Origin: Magnetospirillum sp. WYHS-4 | Lineage (GTDB): Bacteria > Pseudomonadota > Alphaproteobacteria > Rhodospirillales > GLO-3 | Assembly: GCA_039908345.1 (NCBI GenBank) | Contig: JAMOBD010000025.1 | Location: 1-60,793, forward strand | DNA: 60,793 nucleotides | Reading direction: 5' to 3' | Part shown: positions 8,982-18,598 of the stretch, piece by piece | Position numbering within the stretch: position 1 is the first letter of the stretch | Layout: every line of letters begins with the position of its first letter | Notes under the pieces: model-generated | Seen by the model: the letters and a program-made list of their open reading frames with translations, nothing else | What the model was told of the DNA's origin: nothing | The model's database searches: none | Program-made: the position numbers and the translations under genes

Positions 8982-10469
8982 ATGGCGGGGATCGGTATCG
9001 ACGACCTGATCGGCGATTCCTTCCGGGCGCGGCATCTTCGTGACCAGGTGGCGGCCATGGTGGCCGCCGGCCACCTCGACGGCGCCTTGTGCCTTCAGGC
9101 GGCCCGGCTCTGCTTGGCCTGCGGGAATCCCGCCCGTGCCGGCTGGTTCCTGGCGGTCGGTCTCGGTGCCGGCGGTGCGACCGAGGACTGGTGCGAGCCG
9201 GTGTCCCTTGCCCTTGCGGCAGCCGGTCCCGCGACGCCTCCCGAGGTGTTCCGTAGCCTAGACCGCCTTGCCGGCCCTGCCCACTGGCGCCTGATGCAGG
9301 TGGCCGTCGAGGGCTTGGCCCGGCGGCATCCTCTTCCGGCTTTGCCGGCCGAACCGGCCGACGGCGAATCGCTTCTTGGGCTGTGCCTGGCGCGGTCGGT
9401 CCTGGCCGGAGACTTGGCGGCGGCGACGGAGGTCGGCGGCCGGTTGTCCCTTCTTCCCCGCCTCAAGCGATGGAGCCACCAGGCCCTCGGGAAACTGGCG
9501 GCCATGCAAGGAGACCTGGCCGGAGCCGAGGCCCGGTTTCGTGCCGGACTGGCTGCCGACGGCGAGGCCCTGCGGACTTGGGGGGACTTGGCCGCGGTGT
9601 TGTTCTGCCAAGGCCGGGAACGAGAAGCGCGCGAGGCCCTGTCCCGATCCTTCGTCGGTCGGCCGGAGGACTCGGATGATCCGCGCCAGCAGGCTTGGCG
9701 CGACCAGCTTGCCCAGGCCATGCGCGACGGCCTCCGGGACGGCGGCGAGGCGGGGCGCATCGGGGCCGCCCTCAACTACACCCATCCGGACCGCCTGCGG
9801 CGGTACTGGGACGCCCATCGCGAGGAGGCCGGGGAAGAAAACGGTCTTCGGACGGTCAGCGCCTTCACCAACGATTTCATGTTCGGCCGCATCGACGCCC
9901 TCCTTGCCGCCCATCCGGAAGTTGCCAAGGTGGTGAACTACGGCACGCTTTGCGGGGCGCGCGAGGCCGCCTTCGCCCGCCGCCATCCCGCCCGCCTGAT
10001 TGCCGGCTACGACATTTCCGAAGAAGCGACGGCGCTCAATCGCCAAGTCTTCACGGCGCCCAACCTGGCCTTCGAATCCGATCTTGGCCACTTGGCCGCC
10101 CGTCTTGGGGAGCGGCCGGGCGACAGCCTGTTGGCCCACTGCCGGACCCTGGACATCATGTTTCCGGCGGCGGTGCGCGATCTCTACGCCTGGTGCCGGG
10201 GGGCAGGCGTCCGTTTCGTGCTGTCGGCCGAATACTTCGCCGCCCGCATCGCCACCTTCGACTATCCGGATTTCGCCGCCGATCCGGTGGATACGGTACA
10301 GTGGGAAGGCATCGTGATGATCCACGATATCCCCAGACTGCTGGCCGAGTCGGGCTACCGGGTCCGGGAGACGTCCTTCCATCCGCTGCCGCTGCTGGTC
10401 AGCGCCAGCGGGGAAGGCCTGCAACCCGCCCAGTTGATCCAGTACGTCCTGGCCGAGCTAATCCTTTAG
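8982..10469 (+). CDS. TPR-like protein with C-terminal methyltransferase-like domain
   Basis: The N-terminal half of this 495-residue protein is Ala/Leu/Arg-rich helical repeats resembling tetratricopeptides (for instance 'AMQGDLAGAEARFRAGLAADGEA', split at its middle by loops). The C-terminal half (about 260-495) has 'VVNYGTLCGAREAAFA' and 'IAGYDISEEATALNRQ', where GYDIS resembles the acidic-loop strand of class I SAM methyltransferases, then 'LLAHCRTLDIMFP'. A TTG two codons upstream is also possible. It starts 11 bases after the coiled-coil gene and so is probably cotranscribed with it. The 3' end overlaps the convergent hydrolase gene by 12 bases. The substrate is unknown. Confidence 0.6.
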   Translation: MAGIGIDDLIGDSFRARHLRDQVAAMVAAGHLDGALCLQAARLCLACGNPARAGWFLAVGLGAGGATEDWCEPVSLALAAAGPATPPEVFRSLDRLAGPAHWRLMQVAVEGLARRHPLPALPAEPADGESLLGLCLARSVLAGDLAAATEVGGRLSLLPRLKRWSHQALGKLAAMQGDLAGAEARFRAGLAADGEALRTWGDLAAVLFCQGREREAREALSRSFVGRPEDSDDPRQQAWRDQLAQAMRDGLRDGGEAGRIGAALNYTHPDRLRRYWDAHREEAGEENGLRTVSAFTNDFMFGRIDALLAAHPEVAKVVNYGTLCGAREAAFARRHPARLIAGYDISEEATALNRQVFTAPNLAFESDLGHLAARLGERPGDSLLAHCRTLDIMFPAAVRDLYAWCRGAGVRFVLSAEYFAARIATFDYPDFAADPVDTVQWEGIVMIHDIPRLLAESGYRVRETSFHPLPLLVSASGEGLQPAQLIQYVLAELIL

Positions 10470-11099
10470 GCGCTTGTCCAGGTAGGTCCCGACCTGCTTG
10501 CCCACGTTCTCCAGATGGTCCCGGAAGAAGTGGTCGCCGCCGTCGATCACCTTGTAGTCGATCTTGATGTTCTTTTGGGATTGCAGCTTCTGCGCCAGCT
10601 TGTCCACGGTGTTGACCGGGACCACCTCGTCCTTGTTGCCGTGCAGGATCAAGCCCGACGACGGGCAGGGCGCCAGAAAGGTGAAGTCGTAAAGGTTGGC
10701 CGGCGGGGCGACGCTGACGAAGCCGTTGATTTCCGGGCGGCGCATCAGGAGTTGCATGCCGATCCAGGCCCCGAAGGAGAATCCGGCCACCCAGCAGCCG
10801 GTGGCGTTGGGGTTGTAGCCCTGCATCCAATCCAGCGCCGAGGCGGCATCGGACAATTCTCCGTGGCCGCCATCGAACTGGCCCTGCGACCGTCCGACGC
10901 CCCGGAAGTTGAAGCGTAGCGTCGAAAACCCCCGATCCACGAATGCCTGGAACAAGGAGTAGACGACCTTGTTGTTCATCGTTCCGCCGTGCTGCGGGTG
11001 GGGATGCAGGATCAGCGCGATGGGCGCCGCCGTGCGCTTGGAATGATGATAACGGCCTTCCAGCCGGCCTTCGGGTCCGTTGAAGATAACTTCAGGCAT
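10458..11099 (-). CDS. Alpha/beta hydrolase (dienelactone-hydrolase-like esterase)
   Basis: This 213-residue cytoplasmic alpha/beta hydrolase has its oxyanion region in 'LHPHPQHGGTMNNKV', the nucleophile elbow GFSFG, the acid in 'HGNKDEVVP' and the catalytic His in 'DGGDHFF'. It matches the short hydrolases annotated as 'alpha/beta hydrolase, YqiA/OsmC-neighbour type' in proteobacteria, and the substrate is unknown. The start MPEVIFNGPEG is chosen because the family begins at this point; the upstream in-frame extension covers the promoter region of cysE and shows no similarity. It is divergent from cysE. Confidence 0.82.
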   Translation of the reverse strand: MPEVIFNGPEGRLEGRYHHSKRTAAPIALILHPHPQHGGTMNNKVVYSLFQAFVDRGFSTLRFNFRGVGRSQGQFDGGHGELSDAASALDWMQGYNPNATGCWVAGFSFGAWIGMQLLMRRPEINGFVSVAPPANLYDFTFLAPCPSSGLILHGNKDEVVPVNTVDKLAQKLQSQKNIKIDYKVIDGGDHFFRDHLENVGKQVGTYLDKRLKD

Positions 11100-11186
11100 G
11101 CGCGATTGCCCCGCCAGACGTTGCCATATCCGACAACTGAACTTGGATAAAAATTCCCCACAAATCGGGTCTGTTACCGGATATTC

Positions 11187-11215
11187 TTGACCACCCTTGT
11201 CGGGCATCATATATA
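11187..11215 (+). promoter_or_regulatory. Strong sigma-70-type promoter of the cysE-isc operon
   Basis: TTGACC (11187-11192), a 17-base spacer and TATATA (11210-11215) lie 98 bases before the cysE ATG, in an AT-rich island between divergent genes. The expected start near 11222 leaves a leader of about 90 bases, with room for regulation by IscR or another factor; no clear IscR box was recognised. Confidence 0.65.
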
Positions 11216-11312
11216 TTAGTCGACGACCAAGTACGGCTCGGGCGCTAAAATAGCCAAGGCACCCAGGCGAGCCAGCTTGTATCGACAACGCCCATAACAT
11301 AGCCGACGGCCC

Positions 11313-12107
11313 ATGGTTTTCAAGACCCTCCGCGAAGACATCGACGCCTTCATGAGCCGCGACCCCGCCGCGAGGTCGCGTTTGGAGGTCCTATTGTGCT
11401 ATCCCGGCCTGCACGCGCTTCTCTTCTACCGCCTGACCAGCCGCCTTTGGCGGGCCGGCTGGTGGCTGACCGCGCGCTGGCTGTCGCACGTGGCCAAGAT
11501 GGTCACCGGGGTGGAAATCCATCCCGGCGCGACCATCGGCCGGCGCCTGGTCATCGACCACGGCACCGGGGTGGTGATCGGCGAGACGGCCGAAATCGGC
11601 GACGACGTCACCCTGTACCAGGGCATCACCCTGGGCGGTACTGCGCCGTCGGTGGATTCCAAGTCCCAGGCCAACAAGAAACGCCATCCGACCCTGGAAA
11701 ACGGGGTCATCGTCGGTTCGGGCGCCCAGGTGCTGGGGCCGATCACCATCGGCCACGACGCCCGCGTCGGGGCCAATGCGGTGGTCACCCACGACATGCC
11801 GCCGGAAGTGACGGCGGTCGGCATTCCGGCTCGCATCGTGATGCCCCGCGACCGCAAGAAGGCCCACGAATTCGTCGCCTACGGTACGGCCGAGGACATC
11901 CAGGACCCCATTCTCCGGGATCTGCACAGCCTTCGCAGCCAGATCTCGGCGCTCAAGGAACGGATCGGGGAACTGGAAGGCCAGCGTCCGGCACCCCAAC
12001 TCAAGGAGGGCCAGGAGGTGGATTCCGCCGGCGCTATCGCCGAGGTCGCCGCCCCCAAGACACGCGGCCGGCGCGGCGCCACCGGCGCTCGCGGCGGAAG
12101 GAGGTAG
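11313..12107 (+). CDS. cysE: Serine O-acetyltransferase
   Basis: This 264-residue enzyme acetylates L-serine with acetyl-CoA to O-acetylserine, the committed step of cysteine synthesis. The N-terminal helical part is followed by the left-handed beta-helix hexapeptide repeats ('[18 protein letters not shown]', '[21 protein letters not shown]', '[20 protein letters not shown]', each read as blocks). His residues of the active site are visible in DHGTG and KRHPT. A charged C-terminal extension (about 190-264) ends in [13 protein letters not shown] and replaces the usual short tail. It heads the isc operon, so cysteine supply and its desulfuration are encoded in one transcript. Confidence 0.93.
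   Translation: MVFKTLREDIDAFMSRDPAARSRLEVLLCYPGLHALLFYRLTSRLWRAGWWLTARWLSHVAKMVTGVEIHPGATIGRRLVIDHGTGVVIGETAEIGDDVTLYQGITLGGTAPSVDSKSQANKKRHPTLENGVIVGSGAQVLGPITIGHDARVGANAVVTHDMPPEVTAVGIPARIVMPRDRKKAHEFVAYGTAEDIQDPILRDLHSLRSQISALKERIGELEGQRPAPQLKEGQEVDSAGAIAEVAAPKTRGRRGATGARGGRR
12098..12105 (+). promoter_or_regulatory. Near-perfect ribosome binding site fixing the iscR GTG start
   Basis: AAGGAGGT lies five bases before GTG 12111 and overlaps the cysE stop codon, so translation of iscR is probably coupled to cysE. Confidence 0.7.
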
Positions 12108-12110
12108 CAG

Positions 12111-12572
12111 GTGAGACTCAGTACGAAGGGACGCTACGCGGTGATGGCCATGGTCGACTTGGCCACCCACAGCAACGGCAAGCCGGTCGCCCTGGCCGAC
12201 GTGGCGGAACGGCAGGAAATATCGTTGTCCTACCTGGAACAGTTGTTTGGCAAGCTGCGCAAGGGCGGGCTGGTGCGCAGCGTGCGCGGCCCCGGCGGCG
12301 GCTACCTGCTGGCCCGGCCGGCCCCCGACACCCGGGTTTCCGACATCATCATGGCGGTGGACGAGCCCATCTCGACCACCCGCTGCCATTCGGGCTCGCC
12401 CATGGGCTGCCACCTCAACAAGAGCCGCTGCCTGACCCACGACCTGTGGGAGGAACTGGGCAACCAGATATACCTTTACCTCAGTTCGGTCTCGCTGGCG
12501 GACATCTGCGAACGCCGGGTGCTGGGCTCCAGCCGCGTCGGCCTGCGCCCCGGCTCCCAGGCTGCGGAATAG
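12111..12572 (+). CDS. iscR: Rrf2-family iron-sulfur regulator IscR
   Basis: This 153-residue transcription factor begins with the IscR hallmark MRLSTKGRYAVMAMVDLA, then a winged helix ('SLSYLEQLFGKLRKGGLV', 'VRGPGGGYLLAR'). Three cysteines in 'TRCHSG', 'MGCHLN' and 'SRCLTH', with the following His, are the cluster ligands; the first spacing is seven residues, slightly longer than in E. coli IscR. It senses 2Fe-2S status and controls the isc operon, normally by autorepression. It starts at GTG three bases after the cysE stop. Confidence 0.92.
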   Translation: MRLSTKGRYAVMAMVDLATHSNGKPVALADVAERQEISLSYLEQLFGKLRKGGLVRSVRGPGGGYLLARPAPDTRVSDIIMAVDEPISTTRCHSGSPMGCHLNKSRCLTHDLWEELGNQIYLYLSSVSLADICERRVLGSSRVGLRPGSQAAE

Positions 12573-12576
12573 GGCC

Positions 12577-13677
12577 ATGACCCAGACGGTCTATCTCGAT
12601 CACAACGCGACCACGCCGGTGCGGCCCGAAGCCGCCGCCGCGGTCGCCGAAGCCTTGGCGGCGGGCGGCAACGCCTCGTCGGTGCACGGCTTCGGGCGGC
12701 GGGCGCGCCGCCTGATCGAAGAGGCCCGCGAACGTGTCGCCGCCCTGGTGGGCGCCCCGTCCGTCTCCGTCGTCTTCACCAGCGGCGGCACCGAAGCGAA
12801 CGCTTTGGCCCTGCAAGGCTGCGGCCGTCGTCGCATCGTCGCTTCGGCCGTCGAACATCCCTCGGTGCTGAAGGCGGTACCCGGCATCCAGGCCGTCCCG
12901 GTGGATGGCGATGGCGTCATCGACCTGGAAGCGCTCGATCGTCTGCTGGGGGCGGCGGCGGAACCGGCCCTCGTCTCCCTCATGCTTGCCAACAACGAGA
13001 CCGGCGTTCTGCAGCCGGTGGCCGAAGCCGCCCGCATCGCCCGCCGGCACGGGGCGTTGGTCCATTGCGACGCCGTCCAGGCGGCGGGCAAGATTCCTGT
13101 CGACATGCCCACGCTGGCTGTCGATTTCCTGACATTGTCCGCCCACAAGCTGGGCGGGCCCCCTGGCGTCGGCGCCCTGGTGGCGGCCGAAGGGGCGCCC
13201 CTGGCGGCCCAGGTCCGGGGCGGCGGTCAGGAACGGGGCTTGCGCGCCGGCACCGAAAACCTGCCCGGCATCGCTGGCTTCGGCGCCGCCGCGGCCGCCG
13301 TCGATCTGGGAGCCTTCGCCCGCCTGGCGGCTTGGCGCGACGATTTCGAGGGACGGGCGCGGGACCGGATTCCCGGCCTGCGGATCGCTTCGACGGGCGC
13401 GCCCCGCCTGCCCAACACCAGTTGTCTGCTGGCCCCTGGCCGGGACGGGGCGACCCAGGTGATGGCCCTTGATCTGGCCGGGGTGGCGGTGAGCGCCGGG
13501 GCTGCCTGCTCCTCGGGCAAGGCCGTCCCCAGCCCGGTGTTGCGTGCCCTGGGCAGTTCCGATGCCGAAGCGGCCTCGGCGATCCGGGTCAGTCTGGGCT
13601 GGACCAGCCGGGCCGAAGACCTGGAATATTTCTTGCTACGTTGGGCCGAAACGGCGGCACGACGCGCCGCGGCGTGA
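12577..13677 (+). CDS. Cysteine desulfurase, NifS/IscS paralogue
   Basis: This 366-residue class V aminotransferase-fold PLP enzyme starts '[18 protein letters not shown]'. The PLP lysine is in '[14 protein letters not shown]', and the sulfur-accepting Cys loop is '[14 protein letters not shown]'. It is shorter and more divergent than the adjacent iscS, and has the C-terminal Cys followed by SSGK, a form seen in IscS/NifS-like desulfurases. Tandem duplication of the desulfurase before iscS is common in alphaproteobacterial isc operons. Its separate role, perhaps tRNA thiolation or supply to other acceptors, is inferred only. Confidence 0.88.
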   Translation: MTQTVYLDHNATTPVRPEAAAAVAEALAAGGNASSVHGFGRRARRLIEEARERVAALVGAPSVSVVFTSGGTEANALALQGCGRRRIVASAVEHPSVLKAVPGIQAVPVDGDGVIDLEALDRLLGAAAEPALVSLMLANNETGVLQPVAEAARIARRHGALVHCDAVQAAGKIPVDMPTLAVDFLTLSAHKLGGPPGVGALVAAEGAPLAAQVRGGGQERGLRAGTENLPGIAGFGAAAAAVDLGAFARLAAWRDDFEGRARDRIPGLRIASTGAPRLPNTSCLLAPGRDGATQVMALDLAGVAVSAGAACSSGKAVPSPVLRALGSSDAEAASAIRVSLGWTSRAEDLEYFLLRWAETAARRAAA

Positions 13678-13708
13678 CGAAGACCGACAACGGAAGGACC
13701 CGAGACCC

Positions 13709-14938
13709 ATGACCGACAAGAAGAACCGCAAGTCCCCGGTCTACCTGGACTACCAAGCCACCACCCCCTGCGATCCGCGGGTCGTCGAGGCCATGCTGCC
13801 CTACTTCACCGAGAAGTTCGGCAATCCCCATTCGCGCAGCCACGCCTACGGCTGGGAAGCCGAGGCGGCGGTCGAACAGGCCCGCGAGCACATCGCCACG
13901 CTGATCGGCGCCGATCCGAAGGAGATCGTCTTCACCTCGGGCGCCACCGAATCCAACAATCTGGCGCTCAAAGGCGTGGCCCACTTCTACAAGGACAGGA
14001 AGAACCACGTCGTCACCCTGGTCACCGAACACAAGTGCGTGCTGGACACCGGCCGCCACCTGGAACAGGAAGGCTTCCAGGTCACCTATCTGCCGGTGAG
14101 GAAGAACGGCCTGGTGGACCTGGCCGAACTGGAAGCCGCGATCACCGACAAGACCGCCATCGTTTCCATCATGGCGGTCAACAACGAGATCGGCGTCATC
14201 CAGCCGATGGCGGAAATCGGCGCCCTTTGCCGCAAGAAGGGCGCTTTCTTCCATACCGACTGCGCCCAGGCGGTGGGGAAGATCCCGCTGGACGTGAATG
14301 CCATGAACATCGATTTGATGAGCATCTCGGGCCACAAGATATACGGGCCCAAGGGCATCGGCGCCCTCTACGTGCGCCGCAAGCCGCGCGTCCGCCTGGT
14401 GGCGATGATCAACGGCGGCGGCCAGGAACGCGGCATGCGCTCGGGCACCTTGCCCACGCCGCTTTGCGTCGGACTGGGCGAGGCCTGCGCCATCGCGACC
14501 CGCGAGATGGCCGCGGAAACCGAGCGCCTGCGCATGCTGCGCGACCGCGCCTACCGGTCCATCATGGGCCGGCTGCCGGAAGTCTACCTGAACGGCGATC
14601 TGGAAAGGCGCATCCCCGGCAACCTGAACATCAGCTTCGCCTTCGTCGAGGGCGAGGGGCTGATGATGGGCATCAAGGATCTGGCGGTGTCGTCGGGGTC
14701 CGCCTGCACCTCGGCTTCCCTGGAGCCGTCCTACGTGCTGCGCGCACTGGGCGTCGACGAGACCCTCGCCCATACGTCGTTGCGCCTGGGCTTCGGCCGG
14801 TTCACCACCGAGGAAGAGGTGGACTACGCCGTCGAACGTATCGTATCCGAGGTATCGCGGCTGCGCGAAATGAGCCCGCTCTGGGAGATGGCCCAGGAAG
14901 GCATCGACATCAAGTCCATCCAATGGGCCGAACACTGA
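13709..14938 (+). CDS. iscS: Cysteine desulfurase IscS
   Basis: This 409-residue PLP enzyme takes sulfur from L-cysteine as a persulfide for cluster assembly on IscU. It starts at ATG ([20 protein letters not shown]) after GGAAGGACC. The PLP lysine is Lys210 in [10 protein letters not shown], and the persulfide Cys is Cys333 in [20 protein letters not shown], matching IscS rather than SufS. The tail 'IKSIQWAEH' fits the C-terminus that contacts IscU. The frame is open upstream into the preceding desulfurase gene, but the family start is here. It lies 22 bases before iscU. Confidence 0.95.
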   Translation: MTDKKNRKSPVYLDYQATTPCDPRVVEAMLPYFTEKFGNPHSRSHAYGWEAEAAVEQAREHIATLIGADPKEIVFTSGATESNNLALKGVAHFYKDRKNHVVTLVTEHKCVLDTGRHLEQEGFQVTYLPVRKNGLVDLAELEAAITDKTAIVSIMAVNNEIGVIQPMAEIGALCRKKGAFFHTDCAQAVGKIPLDVNAMNIDLMSISGHKIYGPKGIGALYVRRKPRVRLVAMINGGGQERGMRSGTLPTPLCVGLGEACAIATREMAAETERLRMLRDRAYRSIMGRLPEVYLNGDLERRIPGNLNISFAFVEGEGLMMGIKDLAVSSGSACTSASLEPSYVLRALGVDETLAHTSLRLGFGRFTTEEEVDYAVERIVSEVSRLREMSPLWEMAQEGIDIKSIQWAEH

Positions 14939-14960
14939 GCCAATCCAAGGAGGTGCGACA

Positions 14961-15371
14961 ATGTCGTACAGCGAAAAGGTCGTGGACCACTACGAGCATC
15001 CCCGCAATGTGGGCTCGCTCGACAAGAATTCCGGGGACGTGGGCACCGGCTTGGTCGGCGCCCCCGCCTGCGGCGACGTGATGCGCCTGCAGATCAAGGT
15101 CGGCGAGGACGGTGTCATCCAGGACGCCAAGTTCAAGACTTTCGGCTGCGGTTCGGCCATCGCGTCCAGTTCCCTGGTCACCGAATGGGTCAAGGGCAAG
15201 ACCATCGACGAGGCGGCGACCATCAAGAACAGCCAGATCGCCGAGGAACTGGCCTTGCCGCCGGTGAAGATCCATTGCTCGGTGTTGGCCGAGGACGCCA
15301 TCAAGGCCGCCGTCGAGGACTACAGGAAAAAGCGCGGCCTGTCCGGCAACAAGGGGGAGGCCGCCGAATGA
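14961..15371 (+). CDS. iscU: Iron-sulfur cluster assembly scaffold IscU
   Basis: This 136-residue scaffold builds 2Fe-2S and 4Fe-4S clusters with IscS. Three cluster cysteines are present: GAPACGDV, FGCGSAIASSS and KIHCSVLAEDA. The HscA recognition motif LPPVK precedes the last Cys. It starts at ATG with an AAGGAGGTG ribosome binding site, and the stop overlaps the iscA start (ATGA). A C-terminal extension (KKRGLSGNKGEAAE) is slightly longer than in E. coli. Confidence 0.96.
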   Translation: MSYSEKVVDHYEHPRNVGSLDKNSGDVGTGLVGAPACGDVMRLQIKVGEDGVIQDAKFKTFGCGSAIASSSLVTEWVKGKTIDEAATIKNSQIAEELALPPVKIHCSVLAEDAIKAAVEDYRKKRGLSGNKGEAAE

Positions 15372-15709
15372 GCGATCTTCCCGCGCCCCTCACCATCACC
15401 GAGGCCGCCGCCGAACGGGTCCGGCAGATGATCGCCAAACGGGGCAAGCCCTGCGCCGGGGTGCGCATCGGCGTGCGCACCAAGGGCTGCTCCGGCCTGT
15501 CCTACACCCTGGAATTCGCCGAGGAGAAGAACGAGTTCGACGAGGTGGTCGAAATCAACGGCGTCACGGTGCTGATCGACCCCAAGGCGACCATGTTCAT
15601 CATCGGCACCGAGATGGACTTCGTCACCGACAAGCTGAATTCCGGCTTCGTCTTCCGGAACCCCAACGAAAAGGGGCGTTGCGGCTGCGGCGAGTCCTTC
15701 CACGTCTAG
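15368..15709 (+). CDS. iscA: A-type iron-sulfur carrier IscA
   Basis: This 113-residue carrier delivers iron or clusters to target apoproteins. The first ligand is in 'TKGCSGLSY' and the paired C-terminal ligands are in GRCGCGESF. The ATGA overlap with iscU implies translational coupling, and hscB follows after one base. The N-terminal 'PLTITEAAAERVRQMI' is typical of the family. Confidence 0.95.
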   Translation: MSDLPAPLTITEAAAERVRQMIAKRGKPCAGVRIGVRTKGCSGLSYTLEFAEEKNEFDEVVEINGVTVLIDPKATMFIIGTEMDFVTDKLNSGFVFRNPNEKGRCGCGESFHV

Positions 15710-15710
15710 C

Positions 15711-16322
15711 ATGATTGCCCAGGCCGCCCATCCCTGCTGGTCGTGCAAGGGGCCGGTGCCGGCCGGCGCCCCTTTCTGTTCGACCTGCGAGGCCGTGCAG
15801 CCGCCCGGCCAAGTCGACCATTTCGCGCGGCTGTCCGTCGAGGCCCGCTACGAACTGGACCTCGCCGAACTGGACCGCCGCTACTTCGCCTTGCAGCGCC
15901 GCCTGCATCCGGACCGCTTCGCCACCCGCACGCCCCGCGAACGCGCCTTGTCGCAACAACAGGCGACCAGCCTCAACGAGGCCTACGAGACCCTGAAGGA
16001 CCCCTTGCGGCGCGCCGACTATCTGGTGCACCTGAAGGGCGCCGGAGTGCTGCCGGAAGGCTGCGACCTGATCGCCGATCCGGTGGTGCTGATGGAGGCC
16101 ATGGAGATGCGCGAACGCTTGGGCGAAACCGAAAGCCCGGCCGAGGTGGACGCCATCGCCGACGAAACCTCCCGCGATATGCGCAATTGCGTGGACGAGC
16201 TGCGGTCGGCCTTTGCCGCCAACGAACTGGCCACCGCCTGCCGCCTGACCACCCGACTGAAATACCTCACCAAGCTGGCCGGCGAGGTCAAGGCCCGCCG
16301 GGCCCGCCTTGCCGCCTCGTGA
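15711..16322 (+). CDS. hscB: Co-chaperone HscB (J-domain) with N-terminal zinc-ribbon-like cysteines
   Basis: This 203-residue J-protein recruits IscU to HscA and stimulates the HscA ATPase. The J-domain HPD is residues 66-68 (RRLHPDRFA), followed by '[19 protein letters not shown]' and the C-terminal helical HscB domain. Residues 9-28 carry CWSC and CSTC, a four-cysteine zinc-ribbon-like extension known from some HscB proteins, including the eukaryotic HSC20, but absent from E. coli HscB. The first codon follows the iscA stop by one base. Confidence 0.93.
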   Translation: MIAQAAHPCWSCKGPVPAGAPFCSTCEAVQPPGQVDHFARLSVEARYELDLAELDRRYFALQRRLHPDRFATRTPRERALSQQQATSLNEAYETLKDPLRRADYLVHLKGAGVLPEGCDLIADPVVLMEAMEMRERLGETESPAEVDAIADETSRDMRNCVDELRSAFAANELATACRLTTRLKYLTKLAGEVKARRARLAAS

Positions 16323-16333
16323 CCGGAGCGACC

Positions 16334-18223
16334 ATGGAAATCCTGCTGCAGATCCACGAACCCGGCGAATCCCCCGCCCCCCACGAAGGGACCGAGGCCC
16401 TGGCGGTCGGCATCGATCTGGGCACCACCAATTCCGTGGTCGCCATCGCCCGCGACGGCAAGACCGAGGTGCTGCGCGGCCCCGCCGGCGACGCCTTGGT
16501 GCCTTCGGTGGTCTATTACGCCCCGGACGGCGCGGCGACGGTGGGCGAGACGGCGCGCGAGATGCTGCTGGACGCCCCCGAGCGGGTGGTGAGTTCCATC
16601 AAGCGTCTGATGGGCCGGGGCGTCGAGGATCTGAAGGCCCTGGCCGGCACGCTGCCCTTCGACGTGGAACCGGCGCCCGCCGGGGCCAACAAGATGGTGC
16701 GCCTCAACGTGGCGGGCCATCGCCTGACGCCGGTGGAGATTTCGGCCGACATCCTGAAGGCCCTGAAAGCACGGGCGGAGGACATGCTGGGCCAGACGGT
16801 CGAAAAGGCGGTGGTCACCGTGCCCGCCTATTTCGACGACGCCGCCCGCCTCGCCACCAAGGACGCCGCCCGCTTGGCGGGGCTTGAGGTGCTGCGCCTG
16901 GTCAACGAACCCACCGCCGCCGCCCTGGCCTACGGTCTGGACAAGGAGACCGAAGGCGTCTACGCGGTCTACGATCTGGGGGGAGGAACCTTCGACATTT
17001 CCATCCTGCGCATGGAAAAGGGGGTCTTCCAGGTTCTGGCCACCGGCGGCGACGCGGCCCTGGGCGGCGACGATTTCGACCATGCCCTGGCCGAGCACTT
17101 CCTGCAGGAGCGCGCGGCCCGCTTGGGTGCGGCGACCATCACCACCGCCGAGGCCAAGACCGCCCTGATGACGGCCCGTGTCGCCAAGGAATGCCTGTCG
17201 GCCTGCCAGAAGGGCGAATGGATGCTGGACGTGGGCGGCCAGCCGACCCGCCACGGCATGGAAAGGTCCGGTTTCGAGCACCTGATCTCCCCCTTTGTCG
17301 AACGCACGGTCAAGCTCTGCCGCGACGTGCTGGAGGATGCGGGACTGGAACCGGCCGAGGTCCATGGCGTCGTCCTGGTCGGCGGTTCCACCCGTGTACC
17401 GATGGTACGCCGCGCGGTGCACGACCTGTTCGGCCGCAAGCCTCTGGCCGACATCGATCCGGACGAGGTGGTGGCGGTCGGCGCCGCCTTGCAGGCCGAG
17501 GCCCTGACCCGGGGGTCCGATACCCTGCTGCTGGACGTGACGCCGTTGTCGCTGGGGCTGGAGACCATGGGCGGGCTGGTGGAAAAGATCATTCCCCGCA
17601 ACACCCCGATTCCGGTCGCCAAGGCCCAGGAATTCACCACCTTCAAGGACGGCCAATCCGCCATGGCGGTGCATGTGGTGCAGGGCGAGCGCGAGATGGT
17701 CGACCAGTGCCGCTCGCTGGCCCGCTTCGAATTGCACGGCATCCCGCCCATGACGGCGGGGGCGGCGCGCATCCGCGTCGCCTTCCAGGTGGACGCCGAC
17801 GGCCTGCTGACGGTTTCCGCGCGCGAGGAATCCACCGGCATCGAGCAGCAGGTGGAGGTCAAGCCCTCCTACGGCCTGTCGGAAGACGAAATGAGCAAGA
17901 TGCTTTACGACAGTCTCAAGCACGCCAAAGAGGACATGGAAGCCCGCCTGCTCACCGAGGCCCGTGTCGAGGCCCGGCGCGTGGTCAACGCGGTGGCCGC
18001 CGCCCTGCAGGCCGACGGCGACCTGCTGGCCGGCGCCGAGAAGGCCCCGATCGAAGCCGCCATGGCGAAACTGGAAGCCGCCATCGCGGGTCCGGATCGC
18101 GATGCCATCAACGGCGGGGTGGAAGCCCTGGACGTGGCCACCCGCGATTTCGCCCAGCGCCGCATGGACCGCGGCATCGCCAAGGCCCTCACGGGGCACA
18201 AGGTGGACGAGTTCGGAAGCTGA
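16334..18223 (+). CDS. hscA: Hsp70-type chaperone HscA
   Basis: This 629-residue specialised DnaK homologue releases clusters from IscU. The ATPase domain begins '[12 protein letters not shown]', with '[13 protein letters not shown]' and '[15 protein letters not shown]'. The substrate-binding domain begins near '[17 protein letters not shown]'. The N-terminal [13 protein letters not shown] and total length match HscA rather than DnaK (no long acidic tail). It lies 11 bases after hscB. The ferredoxin gene usually following hscA is absent; a tRNA comes next. Confidence 0.95.
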   Translation: MEILLQIHEPGESPAPHEGTEALAVGIDLGTTNSVVAIARDGKTEVLRGPAGDALVPSVVYYAPDGAATVGETAREMLLDAPERVVSSIKRLMGRGVEDLKALAGTLPFDVEPAPAGANKMVRLNVAGHRLTPVEISADILKALKARAEDMLGQTVEKAVVTVPAYFDDAARLATKDAARLAGLEVLRLVNEPTAAALAYGLDKETEGVYAVYDLGGGTFDISILRMEKGVFQVLATGGDAALGGDDFDHALAEHFLQERAARLGAATITTAEAKTALMTARVAKECLSACQKGEWMLDVGGQPTRHGMERSGFEHLISPFVERTVKLCRDVLEDAGLEPAEVHGVVLVGGSTRVPMVRRAVHDLFGRKPLADIDPDEVVAVGAALQAEALTRGSDTLLLDVTPLSLGLETMGGLVEKIIPRNTPIPVAKAQEFTTFKDGQSAMAVHVVQGEREMVDQCRSLARFELHGIPPMTAGAARIRVAFQVDADGLLTVSAREESTGIEQQVEVKPSYGLSEDEMSKMLYDSLKHAKEDMEARLLTEARVEARRVVNAVAAALQADGDLLAGAEKAPIEAAMAKLEAAIAGPDRDAINGGVEALDVATRDFAQRRMDRGIAKALTGHKVDEFGS

Positions 18224-18275
18224 CCGGCGACCGTCTTGATTCGGGACGGGGTAAGTGGTTCTCTGGCGTCCGGTT

Positions 18276-18351
18276 GCCGGATTAGCTCAGCTGGTAGAGC
18301 ATCTGATTTGTAATCAGAGGGTCGCGGGTTCGAGTCCTGCATCCGGCACCA
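18276..18351 (+). tRNA. tRNA-Thr (anticodon TGT)
   Basis: The 76-base cloverleaf has the acceptor stem GCCGGAT/ATCCGGC, a D-arm with AGCTCAGCTGGTAGAGC, anticodon stem CTGAT/ATCAG around TTTGTAA (anticodon TGT, reading ACA and related Thr codons), and a T-arm with GGTTCGAGTCC. The terminal CCA is encoded. Confidence 0.95.
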
Positions 18352-18405
18352 ATATTTTCAATGATGCCGTCTCCGGCCGGTCCCGGTCGCCTGTTCCTTA
18401 TGGCC

Positions 18406-18433
18406 AAAAAAAGCCGGGCCACGAGGGCCCGGC
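18406..18433 (-). terminator. Rho-independent terminator for the cytochrome b561-queG transcript
   Basis: On the minus strand, a perfect 8-base stem GCCGGGCC/GGCCCGGC with a 5-base loop is followed by seven T. It lies 165 bases beyond the queG stop; tRNA-Thr is on the other strand. Confidence 0.8.
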
Positions 18434-18598
18434 GAGTCCAACAGGGAGGTTTTTCGTCGCGAGGACGAAGGGGCCGGTACCGCAACGGGAGGAAGACGGT
18501 GCGCGGTCCCCGTCGACCGTGCGGCAAACATGGGGCGTTGCTGCACGGCAACATGTGTATTTTCTAATATACGCATATACAAACCGCAAGAGCTTTTT

